Part shown: piece after piece, positions 29,043 to 38,253 of the stretch | Layout of the letters: each line of letters starts with the position of its first letter | Position numbering within the stretch: the stretch's first letter is position 1 | Source: Candidatus Harpocratesius repetitus | GTDB lineage: Archaea > Asgardarchaeota > Lokiarchaeia > Sigyniarchaeales > Promethearchaeaceae | Reading direction: 5' to 3' | Assembly (NCBI GenBank): GCA_021498095.1 | Contig: JAIZWK010000001.1 | Span: forward strand, 4,288,768 to 4,352,767 | DNA: 64,000 bases | The notes under the pieces: generated by a model | Told to the model about the DNA's origin: nothing | Database searches by the model: none | The model's input: only the letters and a program-made list of their open reading frames with translations | Made by a program: the position numbers and the translations under genes

Positions 29043-29120
29043 AAGGATCAATTACATAGTGAATGATTTTTAAAAAAAAAAAAATTATTAGGATGGATTT
29101 TTAAAAGCAAGGATCAATTA
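29043..29120. repeat. Direct repeat AAGGATCAATTA, two copies 66 bp apart
   Basis: Copies at 29043-29054 and 29109-29120 lie between the two transposase genes. They may be left-over ends of one of the insertion sequences. Twelve bases in A/T-rich DNA is weak evidence. Confidence 0.35.
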
Positions 29121-29281
29121 GTACCTTGTGTTTTTTTGATGTTATATCCATAATTTCTGGAACAATTCCGATTATGAAGAGGATATTCTCACTTTAGATC
29201 ATTTCACATATATTTTAATACTTTAGTCTCTCACAAGCGAGGAATCCAAAAGTTTAAATCACAAATATTCTTTGTAGAAAT

Positions 29282-30618
29282 ATGGTCGGTCGTAAAATAA
29301 AGCCTTTCACACCATTATATTCTGAAATACTCATTGAATTGCCGGAAAGAAGAAACATCCTTTTAGAAAACATTCCAATCAGATGTCCTATTTGTAGATC
29401 ACTGCATGTCAGGTCAAATGGTACACAAAAGCGAGGAAAAACACGCGTAGTTTGTTACCGTTGTAATAATCGAGACTGTCCTTTTCGTATTCACTCTGCT
29501 GGAGGAAAACAATTCACAATTTATTCTTCCTTATTTGTTTGTAACATTCTTTATTCTTATTTGGAGATTATTATGTCAAATCTATTTCATGCTCATGGAA
29601 AATTAGTTGATATCGCCCGGAATCACCAGATTTCGCCCAGCTTATTGAGCTATCTTTACACAAAATTTCAGCAAGCCATAATCAAACAGGTTGGTCTCCA
29701 AAACCTCGTAAATAAAAAGCAAAAAGACCATGCTATCGCAATCGATGAAACATTTTTAAAAATAAATGGAAAAACTTATATTATAATGGCGACAGGCTAT
29801 GCGAGTCATAAAATCTTAGGATTAAAAGTATTTCAAACAAGAAAAATGGAAGATATGCTCGAAGTTTTTAACGAAGCAGAAAAAAACGCATCAAAACCGA
29901 TTACGATAATCACTGCAGATGCTTGGAATGGAACACAAGCATTAGCTAAATATCTTGATCGACCTATTACTATCATTATTCACAAACATAAAAAGCCTTA
30001 TGAAAAGATAGTTGTCAAAAGGTATGAATATGATGCTAAATTACGCTATACCACTACAATTGGGGTGAAATCGGATTTTTGCTTGAAACGAAAAACTAGA
30101 GAATACTACTTCATGGAATCATGTGAAAAACGCTATATGCCCCCAAAAAGAAGAAAGATCGCCTTAGAGGAGTCAAAAATGGGCAAGGAAAAAAGAAGCC
30201 ATTTGTTAAGAAGAATGTCAAAAGAGGCAAGAGAGGAATCTTTAAATTATTTGATAAAGGAAAGCGTGGTTATGCTAAAGTTGACCCGCACCGTAGGACG
30301 GTGCAAATCGGTAGAAATATCTCCAATGTGGTGGCAACCACGCTTGGAGAAATGGTAAAACTTTATTCAAAAAACTTCATTCAAAATAATCTTGCTGAAC
30401 ATAAAAATAGTATGCTTTCGAATTATTTGGTTCTTTCAGGCCCAAAAACAGCTGAGTCGATAGAGAAGCGATTAAGAACGTTTATCATCTGCCATAATAA
30501 TCCTTATTTGCTTCAACAATTACAGATTCGGCATCAATTCCAACAAGAGTTTCTAAATAGGCAAATCTGCAAATCTCCTTTGAGATGGCTCTTGATCGGA
30601 GGTAGATTTGAAGGTTAA
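29282..30618 (+). CDS. Zinc-ribbon DDE transposase, joined by a probable -1 frameshift
   Basis: The first frame (29282-30358) has an N-terminal zinc ribbon (CPICRSLH and CYRCNNRDC), a coiled middle, and catalytic segments AIAIDETFLKI and ITADAWNGTQ with the two Asp. The expected C-terminal part, including LAEHKNSML with a candidate catalytic Glu, lies in the -1 frame, open from 30125 to 30618. Across the overlap the -1 frame reads as good protein (KRGKRGIFKLFDKG, then KVDPHRRTVQIGRN). A heptamer C CCA AAA sits in the zero frame at 30142-30148, a canonical X XXY YYZ slippery site. The product would be about 445 residues. The family resembles IS6/ISA1214-type enzymes; the exact group is uncertain. 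A disabling mutation is the alternative. Confidence 0.75.
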
Positions 30619-30763
30619 AAGAAAAAATGAAGGTGTTTTAATTTTTCCTTCGTTTTGAAAATTCATCATTATTAGTTTAATCACAAAAATTATAGAGAAT
30701 TATTTAGTATTTAGCTTAATCGAAAAGTTAATTGGAAAACTCACCTTTTCTTAAGTGATATAA

Positions 30764-31861
30764 ATGGGAAAAGGAAAGTCCGTGAAAGGGTCAGCAAAAG
30801 AAAAGCATCCTTCTTATCATGAAAGGACTCAAAGAAAGGATGTAAAGAAGTTACGTAAGAAGGCATCCTCCAGAAAGTATGATTCGGCCCAAAAAACGGA
30901 AAATTCAATAAAAAAACCACAACAAGAGATAGAAAAATCACCAAAAATCCGAAAGGTAAAGGGACTTCCAAAAATTTCACCCCATCAGCAAGGAAAACAA
31001 GCTCACTCTCATTCTCGCTCGTTTGGTTATAGAGATCCCAAAATGGGTTCAGTAAGGGCTTTAATACCTGTTGAAGTAATACCACAATCCAAAAAGTCGC
31101 AAAATAAAATAAGAATTCAAAAAGCAAAAACTGGGAAAAATCAGCAAAGAGAACAAAAATCTCAAAAACTACAAAAAACTCATCAATTCCAAAAATCAAA
31201 AAAATCAAAATCTAAAAGTCAAGACATCAAATTTACAACACTAAACACCACAAATGTGCAAATTGTAAAAAAATACTTTGAAACCATTTCCCCTTCTCTC
31301 TTTGACACTATGGCTCGTAGTGGTCAATTTGTGCTTTATCAAGCTGAAGGGGAAGGATATGAGATATTCTTAGTTCCTAGCGAAATCAGTCCCCTTATCA
31401 AGCAGTTGAATAAAAATTTTCCACTGATGTATGCAGGTATTCCATTAGGATTTATGAAGCGCCAACAAACTCGAACAAGATTTGAACGACAGTTCTTTTT
31501 GTCTTTTGAAGGTGGGCGATTTTTATGGAAATATATTCAAAGCTATCTTCCAGAAATCAAAAATGAACTTCAATCGGTAATTCTGGATGAAGATGGTGAA
31601 AAAGCATTCTTTTATGGAAGAAATATTGAGATGGATGATGTTATTTCTGAAACTGAGAAATTAGTAAAAAAGAAAATTACTTTTGTATTAGATCAGAACA
31701 AAGAATATATCGGTTTAGCGCTTTTAATGGTAAAACAAGCAGGTACAGAAAAACCAGTCTTAGGAATCAAAACTCGGGATCTTTATAGTCGATCCCCTAA
31801 TTTTAAACTTAATCTTTTAAATTTAAGCGATGGGGGCAAATATTTAAGAAAGGGAAGTTGA
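30764..31861 (+). CDS. Nip7-like protein (pre-PUA and PUA) with long basic N-terminal extension
   Basis: 365 residues. The first 150 are Lys/Gln/Ser-rich and likely disordered. The remainder has Nip7-type features: a pre-PUA domain with PLMYAGIPLGFMK and FLSFEGGRFLWKYI, then a PUA-like domain with EKAFFYGRNI, YIGLALLMV, LGIKTRDLYSR and a final GGKYLRKGS, where PUA proteins usually have the RNA-contacting Gly-Tyr-Leu-Arg. Nip7 takes part in large-subunit/pre-rRNA processing. Archaeal Nip7 is normally about 160-180 residues, so the extension is unusual. The next gene, 6 bp away, is an rRNA/tRNA m5C methyltransferase homologue, which supports a ribosome-biogenesis role. Confidence 0.6.
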   Translation: MGKGKSVKGSAKEKHPSYHERTQRKDVKKLRKKASSRKYDSAQKTENSIKKPQQEIEKSPKIRKVKGLPKISPHQQGKQAHSHSRSFGYRDPKMGSVRALIPVEVIPQSKKSQNKIRIQKAKTGKNQQREQKSQKLQKTHQFQKSKKSKSKSQDIKFTTLNTTNVQIVKKYFETISPSLFDTMARSGQFVLYQAEGEGYEIFLVPSEISPLIKQLNKNFPLMYAGIPLGFMKRQQTRTRFERQFFLSFEGGRFLWKYIQSYLPEIKNELQSVILDEDGEKAFFYGRNIEMDDVISETEKLVKKKITFVLDQNKEYIGLALLMVKQAGTEKPVLGIKTRDLYSRSPNFKLNLLNLSDGGKYLRKGS

Positions 31862-31867
31862 TTAAAA

Positions 31868-32842
31868 ATGCATGACGATACAAACAAAATATTAACATTG
31901 GCTGAAAGATTTGAATATTCTCCATTTATGATTCGTCAAATAATGAAAAACTTTCCAAATGACCATATAGCAGCATTGAAGGCTTTTGCCCAGCCTGCTC
32001 CAGAAACAATACGGGTTAATACTTTAAAAATATCTCCTGAAGAATTAAAAACAAGACTGGAAGAGAAGGGATTTAAATTAACCCCAGTAGAATGGTTGGA
32101 TTATGCTTTTCATGTAGATTCGACCCATACCCACCATACATTGGGAGCAACTCACGAATATTTGAAGGGTTTTTATTATTTACAGAGTTTAGGTTCAATG
32201 ATTCCAGTTCATCTGTTATATCCTAAACCCGGTGATCAAATATTAGATATGTGTGCAGCACCAGGGAGTAAAACGACTCAAATCGCCCAATACATGCAGA
32301 ATCAAGGTCAAATAATAGCAATCGATATTAAGAAATCACGGATAAATTCCTTAATTTCCAATATTCGGCGCATGGATGTTAGAAATGCAATTATTTTTCC
32401 TTTTGATGCCACTCAATTATATATTCAACATTTAGGTAAATTTCGACCGAATAAAATCCTTCTTGATGCACCTTGCACCGGGAGTGGTATATTAAGGCAT
32501 GATCCTTCGATAAAACGGATGAAAAATGACTCAAAAATTCATCGTTTGCGACAACAGCAAAAGAAACTACTAAAAGCTGGATTAAAGCTACTTCCTAAGG
32601 GAGGAACCTTAGTATATTCAACATGCTCATTTCATTATCAAGAAAATGAAATGGTGGTCGCTGAAGTATTAAAAGAAGTAAAAAACGTAGAAATTATTGA
32701 ACCTCAAGAAAATATCGGTTTGCCAGGATTCAGCCAAATTGATGACATGGAATTTGGATATAATTTACTAAAATCACGTAGACTTACTCCACATTTACAC
32801 AATTGTGACGCGTTTTTCTATTGCATTTTGCAGAAATCATGA
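31868..32842 (+). CDS. NOL1/NOP2/Sun-family RNA m5C methyltransferase
   Basis: 324 residues. Motif I is LDMCAAPGSKTTQIA (near 132), the first catalytic Cys is in LLDAPCTGSG (near 205) and the second in VYSTCSFHYQENE (near 255). The N-terminal part contains the ETIRVNTLKIS segment of RsmB/NOP2 proteins. It methylates cytosine C5 in rRNA or tRNA. It follows the Nip7-like gene with 6 bp between, an operon that pairs homologues of yeast Nip7 and Nop2, both 60S-assembly factors. Confidence 0.9.
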   Translation: MHDDTNKILTLAERFEYSPFMIRQIMKNFPNDHIAALKAFAQPAPETIRVNTLKISPEELKTRLEEKGFKLTPVEWLDYAFHVDSTHTHHTLGATHEYLKGFYYLQSLGSMIPVHLLYPKPGDQILDMCAAPGSKTTQIAQYMQNQGQIIAIDIKKSRINSLISNIRRMDVRNAIIFPFDATQLYIQHLGKFRPNKILLDAPCTGSGILRHDPSIKRMKNDSKIHRLRQQQKKLLKAGLKLLPKGGTLVYSTCSFHYQENEMVVAEVLKEVKNVEIIEPQENIGLPGFSQIDDMEFGYNLLKSRRLTPHLHNCDAFFYCILQKS

Positions 32843-32900
32843 TGAAATAATAAAAATAATAGATTAAAAAAGGAAAAGCAGTGAAAAATTTTCATTGAAT

Positions 32901-33213
32901 TTATCCTCCACCTCGTAATAATTTTTTTCTAAATTGCGCCATTAATGATTGAACTGCATTTTCTTCTCCTTCAAAAACAATTTCAGTGCACGGAAGTAAA
33001 AATCCAGGAAAGCACTGAGAATTTGTCTCATTAACACATACCTTGCATGAATTCACATAAAAAAATGATTTTTTTGCAGATTTAGTTGTAGAATCTTTAT
33101 TTGGAGCACTTAAATTTTGAAAAAATGAAATGATTTCAGAACGCGAAATCCCACTGAAAATAGAGTGTCGAGAGGAAGAAGGAGCGGTAGAGGAAAAAGG
33201 GGGGAAAATTCAT
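32901..33213 (-). pseudogene. Small cysteine-containing protein gene with an apparent frameshift
   Basis: An ATG at 33213, 4 bases after the upstream stop codon, starts MNFP and then runs into a C6T6 tract (33195-33206 region). In that frame it stops after 34 codons. The -1 frame is open from just before the tract through about 100 codons to a TAA at 32901-32903. It looks coding: CKVCVNETNSQCFPGFLLPC, then EIVFEGEENAVQSLMAQF and a basic end KLLRGGG. One extra base in the homopolymer, or slippage on it, would join them. The function is unknown. The four Cys could bind metal. It is coupled to the upstream 126-residue gene. Confidence 0.5.
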
Positions 33214-33216
33214 GAT

Positions 33217-33597
33217 TTATTCTTCAGGTTCATTTATAACATAACGGAAAGATTGCAACTCTTCAAGGGCATTAAGTTCTGTAATAAAACTTTGGATTTC
33301 TGTCATGTTATCTTCTAGAACATAGTTCCCGTAGATTGTATCATGATGAACAAATATATTTTTATTCAGAATGCTTTTATGATAATCTATTTCCAAACGA
33401 GTAATTTTCTTCTCTAATTTCGAATTTTGTTTGCTATAGGTTATCATAATACTGGCAGTCAATTCCGGTAACATGGCTTCAAAATCATGTGTAGATGAAA
33501 TTATAGCACCATCATCCAGATCCTTCTCAGCCATCAAACGTAAAAGCGCATCCCGCATAACATAAGAATTATTCTTATATTCTTTTTGATTTACCAT
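33217..33597 (-). CDS. Hypothetical small protein
   Basis: 126 residues, unrecognised. It has an N-terminal helix (YVMRDALLRLMAEKDL), then GAIISSTHDFEAMLPELTAS, a charged central part (KLEKKITRLEIDYHKSIL), and an acidic C-terminus. The GAIISS-plus-helix order is faintly like the start of a roadblock domain, but this is weak. The following frameshifted gene begins 4 bases after its stop, so the two form a unit. Confidence 0.5.
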   Translation of the reverse strand: MVNQKEYKNNSYVMRDALLRLMAEKDLDDGAIISSTHDFEAMLPELTASIMITYSKQNSKLEKKITRLEIDYHKSILNKNIFVHHDTIYGNYVLEDNMTEIQSFITELNALEELQSFRYVINEPEE

Positions 33598-33782
33598 GCG
33601 CTTTAAGAATCCCTTTAGAGAATCTGAAATATTAAAAGATATAATTGGAATTTAACTCACCAACACTCGAACTTATAATTTATAATAAGGAACTCTGGTT
33701 ATTAATAATTTTTTATACCAATTTTATTAATTAATCAACTAAATGTTTGAGGGTAATTCCTAAGCGAATAATTGGCGATTTT

Positions 33783-35261
33783 TTAAAGCAGAGAAGATAA
33801 TTTTTCTAAAGACACTTGTGATCTTATTCGATCTTCCAATTGGATGATAGAAATTTTATATTGAGCCGCAATCGATTCTAATACATCATATTCAATTTTA
33901 TAGTGAACAATTTTCTTTTCATCATCTAAAGCGATCTTGACGGGTATTTGATGTTCATTTTCGAAGATTTTTAATGTGACTTTAACGATTTTCCGCGGAA
34001 GGCATACACGGATTGTGTTATAAAAGCGAACACCCAAAGTTCCTGTTTGAATCAGAAGTTCTGCAATTAGATGGTCACGATTTTCTGGTGAACAAAGAAC
34101 TTGAATTTGATGTCCTGGTCGATTTTTTTTAGTAATCGTTGAAACTAAACTCACATCCAATGCACCTGCTTTTAAGAGAGAAGAATATATATTCCCTAAT
34201 AGTTCCCCCCGCACATCATCTATATTTGTTTCAATTACTGAAATTGGACGGGGCTGGGAAGATAACTTGTAAGTTCCAATAGTATATTGCCATACTTCAT
34301 TTAGTGGTTCTTGAGATACTGCAGTTTTATGCATATTTACTTGCAGTATTTGGAGAATATTGGCTTGATGAACTAATTCTATATTTCCAACTCCAATTCC
34401 GATATGTTTTACTGTGAAAAATTGAGATGGGATTTGTTGGGAGAGAAGATTAAATTTCTTTAAGCCTGCTAATAAAGCAACTCCAGTTGGAGTAGCAAGT
34501 TCTCGAGATTCTGGACCATATTTAAATATAAGTTCTGCATTAGAAAGGATTTCCAAAGTTGCAGGAGCAGGCACAGATACTATACCATGTGATATTTTTA
34601 CTTGGCCACCTCCTACTGCTATTGGATCAGCATAAATTTTAAACGAATTTAAAGAAGTAAAAGCACCTAAGAGATCTAAACCATAACCAACTCCGATTAA
34701 ATCAATAATCGTGTCTATTGCACCAATTTCATGTAAATGAATTTGATCGGGTGATAAATTGTGAATTTTAGCTTCAGCTTCCAGAATAGCCCTAAAACAA
34801 TAATGAATATAACTTTGTGCTACAGAAGACAGCCGTTCTCCTTTGCAAATTGCATCAATTTTATTTTTCATCCAAATAGGTGTAAGGAATTTAGGATGAA
34901 TTACATGTTGATGGATATAATTGTCTGTCTTTGGAGAAGTAATATCAAGATTAGATTTAGAAGGAGATTTTATTGATAATTTTATAGAATTGGAATCAAA
35001 TTGAATATGATGCTCTAAGTTTTCCGAACTGGGTTTAATTAAAAGATGAGAGCCGCTAATTCCATTGCTGATTTTACGATCTATTTTAATGCTCAAAGAT
35101 GAATATTCTTTAATATAGGATGGAATTTTATCTAAAAATCGCTGCATTTTATCATAAGAGATAATCTCAGCCAGAGCACTTAAAAATAAATCACCACTAA
35201 TACCTGCATAGCTGCATTTTATTATAAGTGCTTGTTCCATATGATCAAGTCCATGATTCAT
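33783..35261 (-). CDS. larC: LarC-like nickel insertion protein (nickel-pincer cofactor synthesis)
   Basis: 492 residues in one continuous frame. Family landmarks are the N-terminal CSYAGISGDLFLSAL, the HLHEIGAIDTIIDLIG motif near residue 170 with His/Glu/Asp residues, VPAPATLEIL, ELATPTGVALLAGL, and the second half starting SVIETNIDDVRGE. LarC is the CTP-dependent nickel cyclometallase that completes the nickel-pincer cofactor of lactate racemase and other LarA-type enzymes. In some lactobacilli it is made by frameshifting between two frames; here it is fused. Neither LarA, LarB nor LarE is in the window. An ATG at 35240 is an alternative start. Confidence 0.88.
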   Translation of the reverse strand: MNHGLDHMEQALIIKCSYAGISGDLFLSALAEIISYDKMQRFLDKIPSYIKEYSSLSIKIDRKISNGISGSHLLIKPSSENLEHHIQFDSNSIKLSIKSPSKSNLDITSPKTDNYIHQHVIHPKFLTPIWMKNKIDAICKGERLSSVAQSYIHYCFRAILEAEAKIHNLSPDQIHLHEIGAIDTIIDLIGVGYGLDLLGAFTSLNSFKIYADPIAVGGGQVKISHGIVSVPAPATLEILSNAELIFKYGPESRELATPTGVALLAGLKKFNLLSQQIPSQFFTVKHIGIGVGNIELVHQANILQILQVNMHKTAVSQEPLNEVWQYTIGTYKLSSQPRPISVIETNIDDVRGELLGNIYSSLLKAGALDVSLVSTITKKNRPGHQIQVLCSPENRDHLIAELLIQTGTLGVRFYNTIRVCLPRKIVKVTLKIFENEHQIPVKIALDDEKKIVHYKIEYDVLESIAAQYKISIIQLEDRIRSQVSLEKLSSLL

Positions 35262-35291
35262 TAACCCACATTACTTAATTAGCTTACGGTT

Positions 35292-38129
35292 CTAATGAAA
35301 AAGAGCCCAAAGACGTATTAAATTAGCCCAGAATCGTTTTACAAACATTCCCGCAAAATAAAAGGCATTATCTTGAGCACGGAAATAATCCGGTTGAATG
35401 GATTTTTCACCCTTTAAGAGATTGGGATGAAGTAAAGCCCCACCAAAATTTGGTGATTTCCCAATTTCTCTTACTTTTTTCCATCTAATTTGATGAATTT
35501 CACCCTTTTCTTGATTTTGTATCAATCCTTCATATTCTAATATAGATACGGACCATGTCTTATCTGAAATATATTCAACTATTTCTCCTGATTTCATTTT
35601 TAATTGAAGAAGAAAATTTGCATAGCCTCTTGATTGAAGAAAATGACGGCACTCAACAACTAAAGAATTTTCCCCTAAGTGAATGAATTCAGAAAGATCA
35701 AATACTCGAACGGATTTTTTAATCGGCATTATAGATAGAGAAAAACGAGTCTCGGTGATACCAACAAAAACATTATTACAATAGATTTCGGCATGATTAC
35801 TTGCAATAACTTGAAGCAAAGCTTTCGAAATTTCACTATTTACTGTGAATGTTTTTCTGAATAATCGTGGTTGTGAATCAGATGCATAGCGATGAGACCA
35901 TATAAATTTTGATTTAAGATATGGAGAAATATTCACAGTATCTTCGATTCTTTGAAGATAACTACGATATTCATCATATACATTGAATAATTGATTATAT
36001 CTTAAAAGATGGCGTTCAAAATTAGGATATTTTGCACATTCAAGCCAAAAATGTTCATAATTTTTAAAATATTCAGAAAATTGGCTAAGATAAGAAGAGA
36101 TTTCATCATAAAGATTTAAGTTTTTACTTCTTTTGTCTTCAAGGGTTTTTAGTTTTGAGAATTTCTTAATTTTCTTTTTAAGAATAAGATGTTGAGCAAA
36201 TAAACTCATGGTTTTTAAACTAAATTGCCAAAATGGGATAAAATAATTATTAGTGGTTAATGAATCTTTAATTCTATTGAGGCTGTGATAGAGAATTTCT
36301 GCAGAAGAACGAATTTCTAATAATTGTTTGGATTTTAATTTGATTGATCTATAATAAAAGGGAACAGAGAAGAAAAGATCATAAAAATGTGTGTTTAGAA
36401 AGATATTTTTTCCTGAACATAAAGTGCTTAACTCTATAGTTTGGAGAAATATTTCTGTTATTCGATTTTCGATTTCATTATTTGCGGGAGAAAACAATAG
36501 AATAAGAAGATCCGCAATTAACTGTCTAAAATCTTGATTTGTTTGGTTCCAACTTAAAATATTTCCTAAAATTGTCCCATAAATGTGGTTTAAGCGCAAT
36601 GAATGATGTCCAAAATCCCCCCATGTGCTTACAAGTTGCCCTAAAATAAAAGGGAAATTCCGATATGAAGAATCATCGTAATTATCCCCAGAATTAAGAG
36701 AATTTTGAGAATTTCGAGATTGTGATTTACTTTTTAACAGTTGGCAATCTTGATTTAAGTGCAATACATTCTGATATGCATAAAAATAATGGGGAAAAGG
36801 CCTATACCAATTGAGAATTGATGGGCTAATAATTGTTTGATGGCCTAATATTGCCAATTTTCTGAAAACCTTTCTATATCTTTTTGTAGGAGAATAATTC
36901 CAATATACAACGATAATATCTGAAGGTAAATTTTCAAGTATGGAAGGATATTTTAATACTAAATCATGATAAAGCAATACTTTTTCAATACCGTTATTTT
37001 TGGCAATGTGATAGACTTTAAGAATATGATCATAAAGTGCCTGTTCGATCCCTACTGCTTTAATCAATTCTTTTGAGTTACCATGCCCCAAATCATATGT
37101 TTCATCACACCCTATATGTAAATATTTTTTAGGAAAATAAGCGCAAATTTCGGAGATGTACTCACGTAAAAACGGATAAATATTCCCATTGGCAATAGAA
37201 AGACAGTGAGAACCGGAAAATTCCCCCAAACTTGAATATTCAGGTAGTGTTAAGATATTATCCATGTGTCCTAGAGTTTCAATGATAGGAAATATTGTAA
37301 TATATCGAGATTTAGCATATTGTACAATTTCAAGTATTTCTTCTGAACTATATGCACCCCGATCGGCACCAATTTGAGGGTGTGAAGGAGTACGAATAAT
37401 ATCCTCAATGTACATAGCGTATGTATTAATTTTATATTGACTCCATAATTTCATTTCCCGTTTTAGTTCCTGTACAGTAGGGGCTTGCCCTCGAGACACA
37501 TCATCAGAAATCCCTCTTATTAAAAGATCAGGCCAATCTAAAATTTCTCCACATATTAGATAATATGGCGAAGAATTTACAAACTTTCCATCCATTTTAC
37601 CTAATTTAGTCGCTTCAAATGTTTCAAAGGTTTCAATTGTTTCTGCTGTTTCTGCTGTTTCTGTTATATTAGTTCTTATCTTTTTATTATACCTTTTCGC
37701 ATGCAAAAACAGTTGACGCAATGTTTGAAAAGAATTGAAAAGCCCATGAGTGGTGGAAGCAGTTAATAAAATGCCTTGAGGGCGAATCTCAATATAATAA
37801 GCTTCAGACCCTTTAGATGCGATGTCTTGATTAGTTTTGAAGTATTTAGTTTTTTTTTTTAGATAATTATCATCACTTCTAAAAATGATATTGAGGTGAA
37901 ATTCTTCGTTAAAATCACTCTTCATTTGCTTTAATACTTGATGAGAAGAATCAATATTTGATAAAATGCAAATTAAGTCTCCATCAATCATAGTGTAGGA
38001 TTTTAAAATTTTAGTTCTTTTGGGATAGGGAAGAATTTTTGGACGATTATATATTTCTCGCAGTTTTTCTGCAATTTTTGGATTATTAATTGGATTTGAT
38101 TGAATTAATATTTGAATATAAGAAATCAT
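35292..38129 (-). CDS. Glycoside hydrolase family 20 protein (beta-N-acetylhexosaminidase-like)
   Basis: 945 residues. An N-terminal GH20b-like domain ends with TASTTHGLFNSFQTLRQL. The TIM barrel begins about RGISDDVSRGQ and has ETLGHMDNI and the catalytic HIGCDETYDLG motif (HxGxDE, Asp-Glu pair near residue 350). The C-terminal 200 residues look like a beta-sandwich carbohydrate-binding domain. There is no signal peptide or TM segment, so it would act inside the cell. These enzymes release terminal GlcNAc or GalNAc. A Thr/Glu repeat (ETAETAETIETFETFE) interrupts the N-terminal domain near residue 160. It lies 31 bp downstream of nothing similar; larC follows it on the same strand. Confidence 0.82.
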   Translation of the reverse strand: MISYIQILIQSNPINNPKIAEKLREIYNRPKILPYPKRTKILKSYTMIDGDLICILSNIDSSHQVLKQMKSDFNEEFHLNIIFRSDDNYLKKKTKYFKTNQDIASKGSEAYYIEIRPQGILLTASTTHGLFNSFQTLRQLFLHAKRYNKKIRTNITETAETAETIETFETFEATKLGKMDGKFVNSSPYYLICGEILDWPDLLIRGISDDVSRGQAPTVQELKREMKLWSQYKINTYAMYIEDIIRTPSHPQIGADRGAYSSEEILEIVQYAKSRYITIFPIIETLGHMDNILTLPEYSSLGEFSGSHCLSIANGNIYPFLREYISEICAYFPKKYLHIGCDETYDLGHGNSKELIKAVGIEQALYDHILKVYHIAKNNGIEKVLLYHDLVLKYPSILENLPSDIIVVYWNYSPTKRYRKVFRKLAILGHQTIISPSILNWYRPFPHYFYAYQNVLHLNQDCQLLKSKSQSRNSQNSLNSGDNYDDSSYRNFPFILGQLVSTWGDFGHHSLRLNHIYGTILGNILSWNQTNQDFRQLIADLLILLFSPANNEIENRITEIFLQTIELSTLCSGKNIFLNTHFYDLFFSVPFYYRSIKLKSKQLLEIRSSAEILYHSLNRIKDSLTTNNYFIPFWQFSLKTMSLFAQHLILKKKIKKFSKLKTLEDKRSKNLNLYDEISSYLSQFSEYFKNYEHFWLECAKYPNFERHLLRYNQLFNVYDEYRSYLQRIEDTVNISPYLKSKFIWSHRYASDSQPRLFRKTFTVNSEISKALLQVIASNHAEIYCNNVFVGITETRFSLSIMPIKKSVRVFDLSEFIHLGENSLVVECRHFLQSRGYANFLLQLKMKSGEIVEYISDKTWSVSILEYEGLIQNQEKGEIHQIRWKKVREIGKSPNFGGALLHPNLLKGEKSIQPDYFRAQDNAFYFAGMFVKRFWANLIRLWALFH

Positions 38130-38253
38130 TTTTTCTTCAGCTTTTAGTTCTTAATTATATTTGGATGTAAAGAAATAAAAATGGAATTGGATATTATATT
38201 AATATTAGTAAAACAACATTTTCTTGATTCAAACTTAATCACAGTGTGAGAAT

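Noticed and set aside
29251..30693. Imperfect direct similarity AGTTTAAATCACAAA near both sides of the second transposase
   Set aside because: It is only 15-19 bases with gaps in A/T-rich DNA, and one copy overlaps a likely promoter box.
32901..32925. C-terminal LLRGGG as a ubiquitin-like tail
   Set aside because: The rest of the protein has no beta-grasp pattern, so the resemblance to ubiquitin ends is probably chance.
33130..33318. 62-codon plus-strand frame with an acidic start
   Set aside because: It is antisense to the two small minus-strand genes, which are better supported by coupling and composition.
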